Below, in pieces: positions 17,860 through 26,019 of a stretch of 48,594 bases of DNA. The position numbers were made by a program, and so were the translations under genes. How positions within the stretch are numbered: the first letter of the stretch is position 1; the number at the start of each line of letters is the position of its first letter. The notes below the pieces were generated by a model. That model saw only the letters and a list, made by a program, of their open reading frames with translations, was not told the DNA's origin and did no database searches. Origin of the DNA: Acidimicrobiales bacterium (GTDB lineage Bacteria > Actinomycetota > Acidimicrobiia > Acidimicrobiales > Bog-793); contig DATGLP010000011.1 of assembly GCA_035294085.1 (NCBI GenBank), forward strand, positions 1 to 48,594. Reading direction: 5' to 3'.

Positions 17860-18908
17860 GCGGCCCGGTCCGCCTCGTCGAGTCGTTCGCGGCGCGCGCC
17901 TACCTCGACGCGCGCAGCTGGCTCGGCCTCGCCGGCGGCCGCCTCGGACCGGCCGTCGTCGCCGCGTTGAGCGTGCTCGCTGCCGTGCTCGTCTCCTACG
18001 GCCTCGTGCACCTCCTCGCGCGCCCGACCGACGAGCTCGAGGAGGTCCTCCGCCCCTACCGGCTGCTTCCCGAGCAGGCGCCGAGGGGCCAGGGCGCGGG
18101 GCAGCTGACGCGCCCCGCCCTGGCGCACGTCGCCGCGCTGCTCGTGCGCATCGTCGAGTCGCGAGGGCTGCGCCCCGTCCTCGAGTCGAAGCTCGCGCGT
18201 GCCGCCGTCCCGCTGGACGTGGGCGAGTTCCTCCTCGTGTGCTCGGGAGCGGTCGTCGTGCTCGGAGGCCTCGGAGGGCTCCTCGCCGGCGTCGTGGGCC
18301 TCCTCGCCGGGATCGCGCTGGCCTGCGCCGCCCCCTTCGGCTTCCTCGAGGTCCGGGCCGGGCGTCGGCACCGTCTCTTCGAGGCGCAGCTCCCCGACGT
18401 CCTCAAGCTCGTTGCGAGCTCGCTGCGTGCCGGGTTCTCCCTGCTGCAGAGCCTCAACGGGGTTGCCGACCAGGTCGAGGACCCGATGCGCCAGGAGCTG
18501 CGCCTCGCGCTGTCGCGCTCGCGCCTCGGCGAGCCGCTCGAGGACGCGCTCGGCGGCGTCGCGGACGCGACCGGCAGCCGGGACTTCGCCTGGACCGTGA
18601 TGGCGATCCGGATCCAGCGCGAGGTGGGCGGGAACCTCGCCGAGGTCCTTGACACCGTCGCCGCGACGATGACCGAGCGCGCGCGGCTCCGGCGCGAGGT
18701 GCGCACCCTCACCGCGGAGGGACGGATCAGCGCGCTGATCCTCGCCGCACTCCCGGTGCTCCTCGGGGGGTTCATCTTCCTGGCGAACCGTCCGTACCTG
18801 GCGCTGCTCTTCACGACCGTTCCCGGCGAGCTCGCCCTCGTCGGCGGCCTCCTCCTCGAGGGCGTGGGGGCCTGGTGGATGCGCCGGACGATCCAGATCG
18901 AGGTGTGA
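17856..18908 (+). CDS. tadB: TadB-like inner-membrane platform protein
   Basis: A 350-residue type II secretion F-domain (GspF-like) membrane protein. It has an N-terminal membrane helix near residues 30-50 and a central membrane pair around VVVLGGLGGLLAGVVGLLAG. The conserved cytoplasmic part is LPDVLKLVASSLRAGFSLLQ, with GEPLEDALGGVADATG and QREVGGNLAEVLDTVAAT. Two helices follow at the C-terminus. TadB and TadC form the platform on which TadA acts. It overlaps tadA by 4 bases (GTGA), and tadC starts one base after its stop. Confidence 0.9.
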   Translation: MSGPVRLVESFAARAYLDARSWLGLAGGRLGPAVVAALSVLAAVLVSYGLVHLLARPTDELEEVLRPYRLLPEQAPRGQGAGQLTRPALAHVAALLVRIVESRGLRPVLESKLARAAVPLDVGEFLLVCSGAVVVLGGLGGLLAGVVGLLAGIALACAAPFGFLEVRAGRRHRLFEAQLPDVLKLVASSLRAGFSLLQSLNGVADQVEDPMRQELRLALSRSRLGEPLEDALGGVADATGSRDFAWTVMAIRIQREVGGNLAEVLDTVAATMTERARLRREVRTLTAEGRISALILAALPVLLGGFIFLANRPYLALLFTTVPGELALVGGLLLEGVGAWWMRRTIQIEV

Positions 18909-18909
18909 C

Positions 18910-19833
18910 GTGCTCGTCGGCACGTGCGCTGCAGCGACGCTCGCGGTCGCCCTGCTCGTGTGGGCGGCGAGCCTGCGCACGACCGAGCAGGCGGCGGTGC
19001 GTGCGACCCTGCGAGTCGCTCTCGACCCGGCCGTGGTCAAGCTGGCCTCGTCCGAGCGGAGCCACCCGGTTCCCTCGTTCGCCGAGCGCGTCGTCCTACC
19101 GCTGTGCTCCTGGCTCGCGAAGCTGGCGCTGCGCTTCACGCCCAAGGGCTACGTTGCCGCCGTCCGGCGACGCCTCGTCCTCGCGGGCAGCCCGCAGCCC
19201 GAGGCCCTCCAGCGCTTCCTCGGCGCGCGCGTCGCCACGCTGCTCGTCGCCCCGTTGCTCTTCCCGCTCGCCGCACTGGCGCCGCTGCGCGGTGGCTCGG
19301 CGACGCTGCTCGCACTCGGGGGCGCGGCGCTCCTCGTGCTCGCGCCGGAGGCGGTGCTGAACCGACGAGTCGCCCGCCGCCAGGAGCAGATCCGGCGCCA
19401 GCTCGCCGACATGATCGACCTTCTGACCATCGGCGTCGAGGCGGGCCTCGGCTTCGAGCAGGCCCTCAGCCGCACCGTCGTCGCCGTCCCCGGCCCGCTC
19501 GCCGAGGAGTTCGCTCGGCTCCTCGGCGAGACCCGCATCGGGGCGAACCGGCGGGAGTCGTTCGAGCGGCTCGTCGACCGCACCGACGTCCCCGAGCTGC
19601 GCTCGTTCGTCGTCGCGCTCGGCCAGGCGGAGTCGTTCGGCATCTCGATCGTCCAGATCCTGCGCTCGCAGTCGGTCGAGATCCGGACGGCTCGCCGCCA
19701 GCACGCGCAGGAGAAGGCGCAGAAGGCGCCGGTGAAGATGCTCTTCCCCCTCGTCTTCTGCATCATGCCCGCCCTGTTCGTCGTCGTCGTCGGGCCTGCC
19801 GCGATCGAGATCTTCCGGACCATCGTGAGGTGA
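18910..19833 (+). CDS. tadC: TadC-like inner-membrane platform protein
   Basis: A 307-residue GspF-type membrane protein, the partner of TadB. Visible family blocks are QIRRQLADMIDLLTIGVEAG with LGFEQALSR, and FVVALGQAESFGISIVQILR. The latter is followed by R-A-R-R-Q-H-A-Q-E-K-A-Q-K-A-P-V-K-M-L-F-type sequence and the C-terminal hydrophobic helix (VFCIMPALFVVVVGPAAIEI). The QEKAQKAPVKM...P motif is characteristic of TadC. Start is GTG 18910. TadE follows after 7 bp. Confidence 0.9.
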   Translation: MLVGTCAAATLAVALLVWAASLRTTEQAAVRATLRVALDPAVVKLASSERSHPVPSFAERVVLPLCSWLAKLALRFTPKGYVAAVRRRLVLAGSPQPEALQRFLGARVATLLVAPLLFPLAALAPLRGGSATLLALGGAALLVLAPEAVLNRRVARRQEQIRRQLADMIDLLTIGVEAGLGFEQALSRTVVAVPGPLAEEFARLLGETRIGANRRESFERLVDRTDVPELRSFVVALGQAESFGISIVQILRSQSVEIRTARRQHAQEKAQKAPVKMLFPLVFCIMPALFVVVVGPAAIEIFRTIVR

Positions 19834-19840
19834 GGGGAGC

Positions 19841-20419
19841 GTGCGCTCGCTGGTCCCGATGCCTGCGCGCGGCGAGCCACGGCGTGGCGGGCCGCTGCGC
19901 GGCGACCGGTCCAGCGCGGGGCCGGTGCGCGACGAGCGCGGGGCGGCGCTCGTCGAGTTCGCGCTCGCGCTCCCCGTGTTCGTGGCGCTGCTCCTCGGGA
20001 TGTTCACCGGTGGGATCGCCTACCTCCACCAAGAGGAGCTGACGAACGCCGCCCGCGAGGCAGCCCGCTACGGCTCGGTCCTTCCGCCCGACCAGTGCGA
20101 CTCGGCTGGAGCGTGCGGCGGGCTCGACTGGGCGCAGCTCGTCCAGCAGGTCGCCGTCGAGCGCTCCGACGGGACGCTCGTGGCGTCGCAGGTGTGCGTC
20201 GCTCTCGTCTCCGGCCCCGGCAGCTCGCCCGTCGCCTACGACTCGTCGCACACGACGGCCGGCGGGACGAGCCCGTGCTTCGACGACGGCAGCTCCGACA
20301 CCGGCTTCCGGGTCCAGGTGTCGCTCACGCGAAGCGACACGCTCGACGCCTTCTTCTTCTCGCACGCGCTCGAGCTGACCTCCCACGCCATCGCACGCTA
20401 CGAGGTGCCGGTCAATTGA
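19841..20419 (+). CDS. tadE: TadE-like minor pilin (pseudopilin)
   Basis: A 192-residue protein. After a basic N-terminus of about 30 residues comes the TadE block ERGAALVEFALALPVFVALL, a hydrophobic segment starting with the glutamate expected at +5 after G-A processing. TadE proteins are processed by the prepilin peptidase and are needed for pilus assembly. The remaining extracytoplasmic part has cysteines (DQCDSAGACGG) that could form disulfides. The stop at 20417-20419 overlaps the TTG start of the next gene. Confidence 0.88.
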   Translation: MRSLVPMPARGEPRRGGPLRGDRSSAGPVRDERGAALVEFALALPVFVALLLGMFTGGIAYLHQEELTNAAREAARYGSVLPPDQCDSAGACGGLDWAQLVQQVAVERSDGTLVASQVCVALVSGPGSSPVAYDSSHTTAGGTSPCFDDGSSDTGFRVQVSLTRSDTLDAFFFSHALELTSHAIARYEVPVN

Positions 20420-22161
20420 GCTCGACGCGTTCGCGCTGGCGGCGCGACGACTCCGGCGCCTTCCTCGTCGTCTGGCTCGTCGCCCTCGGCGCGATCGTCG
20501 GCATGTGCGCGCTCGTCGTCAACGTCGGGCAGCTCACGTCGGCCGGCGCGTTCGACCAGTCGGTGGTGGACCTCGCCGTTCTCGCTGCGGGCCCCGACCT
20601 CTCCGCGTCCCCGCCCGACTACCTCGCGGCCTGCGAGAGCGTCGTCTCCTACCTCACGACGGACGCCAACGCCCCGCCGATCGGCCCGATCGATGCGCAG
20701 GCCTTCTGCACCGAGAGCGGGAACAACGTCACGCAGACGACGTGCAGCGGCGGCACGATCGCCGAGGCCGAGCCCTCCGTCACCGTGAACGGCTACACCG
20801 TCAGCCTGCACTTCCCCGTGCCCGAGAGCGAGATCGAGGATCCGAACTACGGCGTGGGACGCGACGACGGGGCGCCGTGCCAGCGCATGCGGCTGGTCCT
20901 GTCGAGGGCGAGCCCGAGCCTGTTCGGGGCGTTCGGCGGGCCCGCGAACGTCGTGACGACGCGCTCGGCGACGGTTCGGGCGAGCGATGGCGCCAGCCAG
21001 CTCGTCCCCGCGCTCTGGCTGCTCGACCCCTTCGGCTGCACCTCGCTCGCGATATCGGGCGGGAGCCAGGTCGCCGTCGGGACGAGCGCCGACGCGGGTT
21101 CCGTGAGCATCGACTCGGACGGGACGGCGTGCAACTCCAACCAGTACACGCTCTCGGTGTCCGGCTCGGGGAGCCAGCTCGAGGCGCTGAGCAGCGCGAC
21201 CGGGTCCGGCGTGATCGCCCTCGAGGCGCTGCCGCCGGGCGCCTCGACGTGCGTCGCGCCGGCGTGCAACCCGGCGGACGTGAGCGCAGGGCGCGTCAGT
21301 CCCCAGCCGGTGAACCAGGCGGAACGCTCGACGCGCGCGCTCGTCGACGCCCGCTACGACTGCGGGATCCGCACGATCGACTACTACGGTCTCGTCCTCG
21401 ACGAGCACTGCACGTCCGCGCCGGCGTACATGGACAACCTGGCGGCCGCGATCGGCACCACCGGGTTGCCGCCGGGTGGCTTCGAGCGGTGGTCGTCGCA
21501 GTACTCGTGCTCGCCGACCGGCACCGTCGTCGTCGCGGGGAACTGGTGGGTGGACTGCCCGGGCGGCTTCAGCCTCGGCAACGGCACGACGGTCGAGTTC
21601 ACCGGCGGCAACGTCGTGTTCGACGGCGGGATCACGATGACCGGCGGGACGCTCGAGTTCAACACGGCGAACCCCTCCGCGTCGCTCCCCCCGGGCTGCG
21701 AACCGCCGCTCGTCGCCACCTTCGGTGCCTGCGCTGGCGCCTCGAGCGCGGCTGCCGCCTTCGTCTACCTACGCAGTGGCGACCTGAGCGTGCGCGGCGG
21801 CCAGCTCGTCCTCGAGCACGTGCTCGTCGACCAGGTCGCCGGCTCGATCGACCTCACGGGGAGCGCCCTGCCGCCGACGTGGATCGCCCCCGCCGAGGGT
21901 CCCTTCGCGGGCCTCGCGCTCTGGTCGCAGGAGACTGCCACCTACACGCTGAACGGAGGCAGCTCGCTCGAGCTGGACGGGATCTTCTTCACGCCTGGCG
22001 CGACGCCCCTGAAGCTCACCGGAGGCGGGAACTGGGGCCAGGTCCACGCGCAGCTGATCTCTCGACAGCTGCTCGTCACCGGCGGCGGGGTGCTCGACAT
22101 GAGCCCGGACGCGACGGAGGCGATCCGGGCGCCGCTCGTCGCCGGCGAGCTCATCCGCTGA
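20416..22161 (+). CDS. TadG-like pilus-assembly protein with a large extracellular domain
   Basis: A 581-residue protein. The N-terminus has RRDDSGAFLVVWLVALGAIV, a Tad-like (TadG/TadF) processing and membrane segment. Then follows VNVGQLTSAGAFDQSVVDLA, typical of the domain. About 530 residues outside the membrane are rich in Gly, Ser, Thr and spaced cysteines, with repetitive beta-type stretches (NGTTVEFTGGNVVFDGGITM with TGGTLEFN). No von Willebrand domain is evident. The probable start is TTG 20416, overlapping the tadE TGA. The open frame before that is only the shadow of tadE. It may be a tip adhesin or assembly factor. Its 3' end overlaps the convergent gene by 11 bp. Confidence 0.75.
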   Translation: MSSTRSRWRRDDSGAFLVVWLVALGAIVGMCALVVNVGQLTSAGAFDQSVVDLAVLAAGPDLSASPPDYLAACESVVSYLTTDANAPPIGPIDAQAFCTESGNNVTQTTCSGGTIAEAEPSVTVNGYTVSLHFPVPESEIEDPNYGVGRDDGAPCQRMRLVLSRASPSLFGAFGGPANVVTTRSATVRASDGASQLVPALWLLDPFGCTSLAISGGSQVAVGTSADAGSVSIDSDGTACNSNQYTLSVSGSGSQLEALSSATGSGVIALEALPPGASTCVAPACNPADVSAGRVSPQPVNQAERSTRALVDARYDCGIRTIDYYGLVLDEHCTSAPAYMDNLAAAIGTTGLPPGGFERWSSQYSCSPTGTVVVAGNWWVDCPGGFSLGNGTTVEFTGGNVVFDGGITMTGGTLEFNTANPSASLPPGCEPPLVATFGACAGASSAAAAFVYLRSGDLSVRGGQLVLEHVLVDQVAGSIDLTGSALPPTWIAPAEGPFAGLALWSQETATYTLNGGSSLELDGIFFTPGATPLKLTGGGNWGQVHAQLISRQLLVTGGGVLDMSPDATEAIRAPLVAGELIR

Positions 22162-23833
22162 TCCGCGCCCGCCGGGGTCGGCGTCCCGGCGTGGTGCGGG
22201 CACGCCGGCCGGCGCGTCGCCTCGACTCGGCCTTCCCCGGGCGAGGCCTTGCAGGCGCTCGGCCCCCCGCCAGCTCGACGCTGCCCACTCCCGGGGGCAC
22301 GTGCCACGCGAGCGCCAGCACGCCTGCACCACGGGCCACCACCACTGCCCGGAGCGACCGCTCGAGGCGGCGGCCGATGTCGCGCTCGCCGGCGCTCGCG
22401 CCGGGGAACAGGAGGAAGACGACGAGCCTCCCGGTGACGGGGAAGCGCTGGCCGGCGCGGATGAAGGAGTAGACGTGCGCGCGTCGCCAGAAGCGGCCGA
22501 CGAGGCCCTGGTCGGCGATGACCTCCGCCCGCTCGGACAGCCGGCGGTCGACCGCGGCGAGCGTCGCGGCCGTCCGGCGGCTGAAGAGCCAGGCGCCGGG
22601 CACGGCCGCCGATGCGACGGCGCCGAGCGCCACGACCGAGCACAGGGCCAGCGCGCACGCCGTCCTCGCGACCTCGTGGCGTTCGCGCGCCAGGAAGGCG
22701 GCGGCGAGCGAGGCGGAACCGACGGCCAGGAAGGGCTGCGCAGGCCAGCTCTGGAAGGCGCCCGCGAGGTCGACGAAGCCGGGCTGCGAGCTCAGGGCGT
22801 TCGGCACGAGGACGAGGACGAGGGCGGCGGCGCCCCAGGGGGACGCGGCGCCAGCAATGCCCGCGGCGACGACGCAGGCGAGGAGGAAGGGCAGGTGGCG
22901 CCCGAGGAGCGCCGCAGCGGCCGGCAGGTGCGTGGCGACGCCGAGGAGCAGCGCACCGAGGCCGACGTGGCCCTGGCCGCTGGGTAGGAGGTAGCCGTAG
23001 ATCGAGCGCAGGGTCTGCCCGCCCCGACCGACCAGGCCGAGGCGGAGCACGCACGCGAGCCCGGCGGCGCCGACGGCGGCGACCACCGCGCCGCCGTGGC
23101 GGGTCCGTCGCCCCGCGAGGAGCGCGCCAGCGCCGGCGACGAGGACGTAGAGGCTCCCGAGTGCCTCCGCGGCCATGGCGAGCGGCACCCAGACGGCGAC
23201 CCATCCGTGCCGGGCGCGCCACAGGTCGCGCCCCGCCGCCAGCGCGAAGAGCGCAGCGAAGGCCTCGAAGTGGACGGGGAAGGCCGCCGTCTCCCACGCG
23301 AACGGGTTGACGGCGAAGACGAGCGCGAGCCCGGCAACGATGGCGTCGGCTCGCCGGGGCCGGTGCGCGAGCCGCTCGAGGACGATGTCGCGTGCCCAGC
23401 GCAGCGCGACGAGCTCGGTGGCGACGACGGCCGCGTCCTGCGCCCAGGAGAGGAGGTTCGGGTCCGCCACGACGCGCCCGACGAGCGCGAGCGGATACAG
23501 GGCGAGGTCCAGGTTGTTGTGGAGGAAGCGCACGCGAAAGACGGTGAGGTAGGGGTCGAGCGACCCGTGCCCGATCGCCGACCACGCCTGGGCGTAGCCG
23601 GCGAAGTCGTTCGTGAGGCTGTAGCGGCGGTACTCGAGGAGGTTCACGAGGACCATCCCGGCCAGCTGCAGCGCGAGCAGGCCGTCCGCTCCCCGGAGGA
23701 CCACGCGCAGACGGGGCAGCCTGGCCTCGCTCTCGTCTCGGGCGCCGCGTGCCCCGACGCGCAGCGCCGTCGCGCCGGCGAGGCGACGCGCGGGCGGCGC
23801 CGCCAGCTCGTGGGAGGGCCGGCCCACGCCCAC
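22151..23833 (-). CDS. DUF2079-type multi-pass membrane protein
   Basis: A 560-residue integral membrane protein with roughly ten hydrophobic segments. It carries the DUF2079 signature early: LVNLLEYRRYSLTNDFAGYA, SIGHGSLDPYLTVFRVRFLH and NNLDLALYPLALVGRVVADP. It later has VFAVNPFAWETAAFPVHFEA. Members are predicted membrane glycosyltransferase-like proteins of the GT-C type. No catalytic assignment is possible here. It starts at GTG 23833, one base from the stop of the upstream gene, so the two minus-strand genes are probably co-transcribed. Confidence 0.75.
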   Translation of the reverse strand: MGVGRPSHELAAPPARRLAGATALRVGARGARDESEARLPRLRVVLRGADGLLALQLAGMVLVNLLEYRRYSLTNDFAGYAQAWSAIGHGSLDPYLTVFRVRFLHNNLDLALYPLALVGRVVADPNLLSWAQDAAVVATELVALRWARDIVLERLAHRPRRADAIVAGLALVFAVNPFAWETAAFPVHFEAFAALFALAAGRDLWRARHGWVAVWVPLAMAAEALGSLYVLVAGAGALLAGRRTRHGGAVVAAVGAAGLACVLRLGLVGRGGQTLRSIYGYLLPSGQGHVGLGALLLGVATHLPAAAALLGRHLPFLLACVVAAGIAGAASPWGAAALVLVLVPNALSSQPGFVDLAGAFQSWPAQPFLAVGSASLAAAFLARERHEVARTACALALCSVVALGAVASAAVPGAWLFSRRTAATLAAVDRRLSERAEVIADQGLVGRFWRRAHVYSFIRAGQRFPVTGRLVVFLLFPGASAGERDIGRRLERSLRAVVVARGAGVLALAWHVPPGVGSVELAGGRAPARPRPGKAESRRRAGRRARTTPGRRPRRARISG

Positions 23834-25864
23834 CTACTGCTGCCAGGGCGCGCCGCAGGCGTGCGGGCTCGTCGCTCCGCCGGACGGAGCCCTGCTCGTG
23901 CGCACGGTCGTGGAGGTGGGAGGCTCCGGCGAGCCACGCCGGGCACTGCCCCGAAGCCTCGGGATCGGCGGGCGCCAGGGCACGCTCGCTTCGCCGGCAC
24001 GCGTGCGGCCGCTGGCGCTCGTGGCGACCGCCGAGCTCGGCGTCCCGACCGGCGTCGACGACGTCACGACGCGGCTGGTCGCCCACCACCGCGGGGTGGA
24101 CGCGAACCCGGTGGCGCTCGTCCTGCACGCCAGTGGGTCGCTCATCGAGGCGAAGCTCGACATCGTCGCGCTCGGTGCGCTGCGGGTGCCGCCGCGGCGC
24201 GGCACCTCGCTCCTCGCCTCGTTCGTCGCCGGCCGGTTCGCGCCGGCCGCGCCGTCGATCGCCCATTTCCTGCGACTGGTAGCCGGAGGCGATCGCCCGT
24301 CCGCGCGCGCCGGAACCGTCGTGCGGCGCTCGAACAGATCGGACCCCGCCCGACGCGCCAGCAGCACCCAGCGCGTGTCGTGCGTCAGGTAGACGGCGAG
24401 CGGGGTCGCCGCGGGCCAGAGCACGTAGCGGACGTCCCACCGGGCGAGCGTCGGGTCCGGACTGACGCGCAGCGCGGCGACCTGCACCCACTGCTCGAGC
24501 ACCCCCGTGCCGAAGTAGAGATCGGTCCGCCCGTCGACGAACACGGGGATGCCGAGGTGGATCAGGTAGTCGTCCCAGCCGTAGGTGGAGAAGACGCGGC
24601 CGCGCAGCGCCTGCAGGCGCTCGGCGGCCGCGACGGGCAGGCCTGCTGCCGGTGTGCCGGCGGGGACGTGGGGACCCACGAGGAGGCCTCCTGCGAGGCA
24701 GACGGCCGCCGGCAAGCTGAGGCGTGAGGAGCGCGCGCTCGTGCGCACGAAGAGCGCCAGTCCTGCGGCGAGATTGCACCAGGCGAGGCAGAGGTAGGGG
24801 ACGAAGCGCTGGGCGCGCAGCGCGAGCAGGAGCGTGACGGCCCACAGGACGAGGTCGGCGGTGTCGAGGCTGCGGCGCGAGCGCGAGGCGAGCGCCACCG
24901 TGAGCAGCACGGGGCCGAGCACGAGGGCGAGGAGTGCCCACGAGTGGAAGTTCGGCGACTGCCACTCCTCGACGAGGCGCGCGAGCTGCGGCGAGGTGGC
25001 CACCGTGTAGACGTAGGCGAGGAGCCGGGGGCCGTGCGGGTTGAGGAAGGTCGCCGTGGCGCTCGCCCCGAGCGCCGCCGCTGCGGCGGCCGCTGACGGG
25101 CGCGGCGCCCGTGCCGGCGCGAGTCGCGCGAGGAGGGCCGAACGCGCCGTCTCGAGGGCCAGCGCGCCGAGCCCGAGCAGGAAGCTGCCGTGGACGTTCG
25201 CCCACACGAAGAACAGGGGCGGGAGGGCGACGAGCCAGACAGGACGTCCACGGGCGAGGCCGAGGAGGGCGAGCTCGCACGCGAAGAGGAGGTAGCTGAT
25301 CACCTGCGGGCGGGGCGCGTCGCCGAGGGCGAGGCCGCCGCCCGCCACGAGCGACAGCAGGGCGCACGTCGTCCAGCTGGCGCCGACCGAGCGCCAGCGC
25401 CAGAGGCTGACGGCGAGCGCTGCGACGCACGACCCGGCGGGCACGAGCCAGAACGCCAGGTTGCCGATGGCGTGCACGAGCCCTGCTAGCAGGACCTGGA
25501 AGCCCCACTCGTCGTCGAACCACGGGTGCCCGCGCACCGTGTAGGAGAAGACATCCCTGCGGATGACGGCGTGATGGCTGAGCATCCACTGACCCGCTGC
25601 GAGGTGCCAGAAGACGTCGGTGTCGAGCCCGGAGTGCATGACGACGCGTGCCAGCGCTGCCGCCACGCCGGCGATCACGACCCACGCGGGGTGCAGCGCG
25701 GCGCGCGACCAGCTCGGCGCGCGCGCGTCGCCTCCGGGCGCTCGGGCAGGTCCCGCTCGACCGGGCAACGGACCGCTGAGGGCGGCGGTGCGGGGCCGTC
25801 GCGTCGCGGCGGGCGACGAGGCCGGGGCGCGCAGCGCACCGAGTCCGTCGGGCGTTCGTCCCAC
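23834..25864 (-). CDS. Multi-pass membrane protein, putative GT-C-like glycosyltransferase
   Basis: About 676 residues with around ten membrane segments. The N-terminal luminal motif DTDVFWHLAAGQWML with D-E-W-G-F-Q after it resembles GT-C enzymes, where the first loop acidic residues bind the lipid-phosphate sugar. Later HGSFLLGLGA, LNPHGPRLLAYV and GWDDYLIHLGIPVFVDGRTD are common in actinobacterial homologues. The predicted start is GTG 25864, leaderless from the promoter at 25872-25899. ATG 25873 is the alternative. The last 150 residues (from about 24290) are Ser/Thr/Arg-rich and do not look like a folded domain, and an opposite-strand frame there looks better. The stop nonetheless abuts the next gene's start. 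Natural substrate unknown. Confidence 0.7.
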   Translation of the reverse strand: MGRTPDGLGALRAPASSPAATRRPRTAALSGPLPGRAGPARAPGGDARAPSWSRAALHPAWVVIAGVAAALARVVMHSGLDTDVFWHLAAGQWMLSHHAVIRRDVFSYTVRGHPWFDDEWGFQVLLAGLVHAIGNLAFWLVPAGSCVAALAVSLWRWRSVGASWTTCALLSLVAGGGLALGDAPRPQVISYLLFACELALLGLARGRPVWLVALPPLFFVWANVHGSFLLGLGALALETARSALLARLAPARAPRPSAAAAAAALGASATATFLNPHGPRLLAYVYTVATSPQLARLVEEWQSPNFHSWALLALVLGPVLLTVALASRSRRSLDTADLVLWAVTLLLALRAQRFVPYLCLAWCNLAAGLALFVRTSARSSRLSLPAAVCLAGGLLVGPHVPAGTPAAGLPVAAAERLQALRGRVFSTYGWDDYLIHLGIPVFVDGRTDLYFGTGVLEQWVQVAALRVSPDPTLARWDVRYVLWPAATPLAVYLTHDTRWVLLARRAGSDLFERRTTVPARADGRSPPATSRRKWAIDGAAGANRPATNEARSEVPRRGGTRSAPSATMSSFASMSDPLACRTSATGFASTPRWWATSRVVTSSTPVGTPSSAVATSASGRTRAGEASVPWRPPIPRLRGSARRGSPEPPTSTTVRTSRAPSGGATSPHACGAPWQQ
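23898..24392 (+). CDS. Possible antisense gene, unrecognised
   Basis: A 164-codon frame opposite the odd C-terminal part of the membrane protein. Its composition is protein-like (LVATAELGVPTGVDDVTTRL, VALVLHASGSLIEAKLDIVA), and third positions are mostly G or C. The opposite frame shares the same third positions, so codon bias cannot separate the two. The frame stays open upstream of the GTG at 23898 without a clear start. No family recognised. It may be only a shadow. Confidence 0.25.
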   Translation: MRTVVEVGGSGEPRRALPRSLGIGGRQGTLASPARVRPLALVATAELGVPTGVDDVTTRLVAHHRGVDANPVALVLHASGSLIEAKLDIVALGALRVPPRRGTSLLASFVAGRFAPAAPSIAHFLRLVAGGDRPSARAGTVVRRSNRSDPARRASSTQRVSCVR

Positions 25865-25871
25865 GCGAGCC

Positions 25872-25899
25872 ATATCGTCAGGCAGCGCCGCGAAGTCAA
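25872..25899 (-). promoter_or_regulatory. Housekeeping-type promoter giving a leaderless transcript
   Basis: On the minus strand TTGACT (25899-25894), a 17-nt spacer, and GATATG (25877-25872) are followed after 6-7 nt by GTG 25864. The -10 covers the alternative ATG at 25873, so translation probably begins at the GTG of a leaderless mRNA. Leaderless genes are common in actinobacteria. Confidence 0.4.
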
Positions 25900-25959
25900 C
25901 AGAGGCGCCGGTCCTCACGCCGCTCGCCCCTCGCGCCCGAGCACGGTGCCTGCAGGTGC

Positions 25960-25987
25960 TTAATCGCCTCGCAGGAGCGGCCGATCC
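25960..25987 (+). promoter_or_regulatory. WhiG/FliA-type promoter for the histidine kinase operon
   Basis: TTAA (25960-25963), 16 nt, GCCGATCC (25980-25987). The first six -10 bases match the consensus GCCGATAA, and the -35 has one mismatch. Expected transcription start is about 25994, upstream of both candidate starts of the kinase gene. Confidence 0.5.
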
Positions 25988-26019
25988 TTCCTGAGCGGCA
26001 CGCCGCCGTCGCTTCGGCC

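Noticed and set aside
21942-25685. Very long minus-strand open frame of over 1200 codons
   Set aside because: It is a stop-poor shadow frame of two real membrane proteins; its Arg-rich translation matches nothing.
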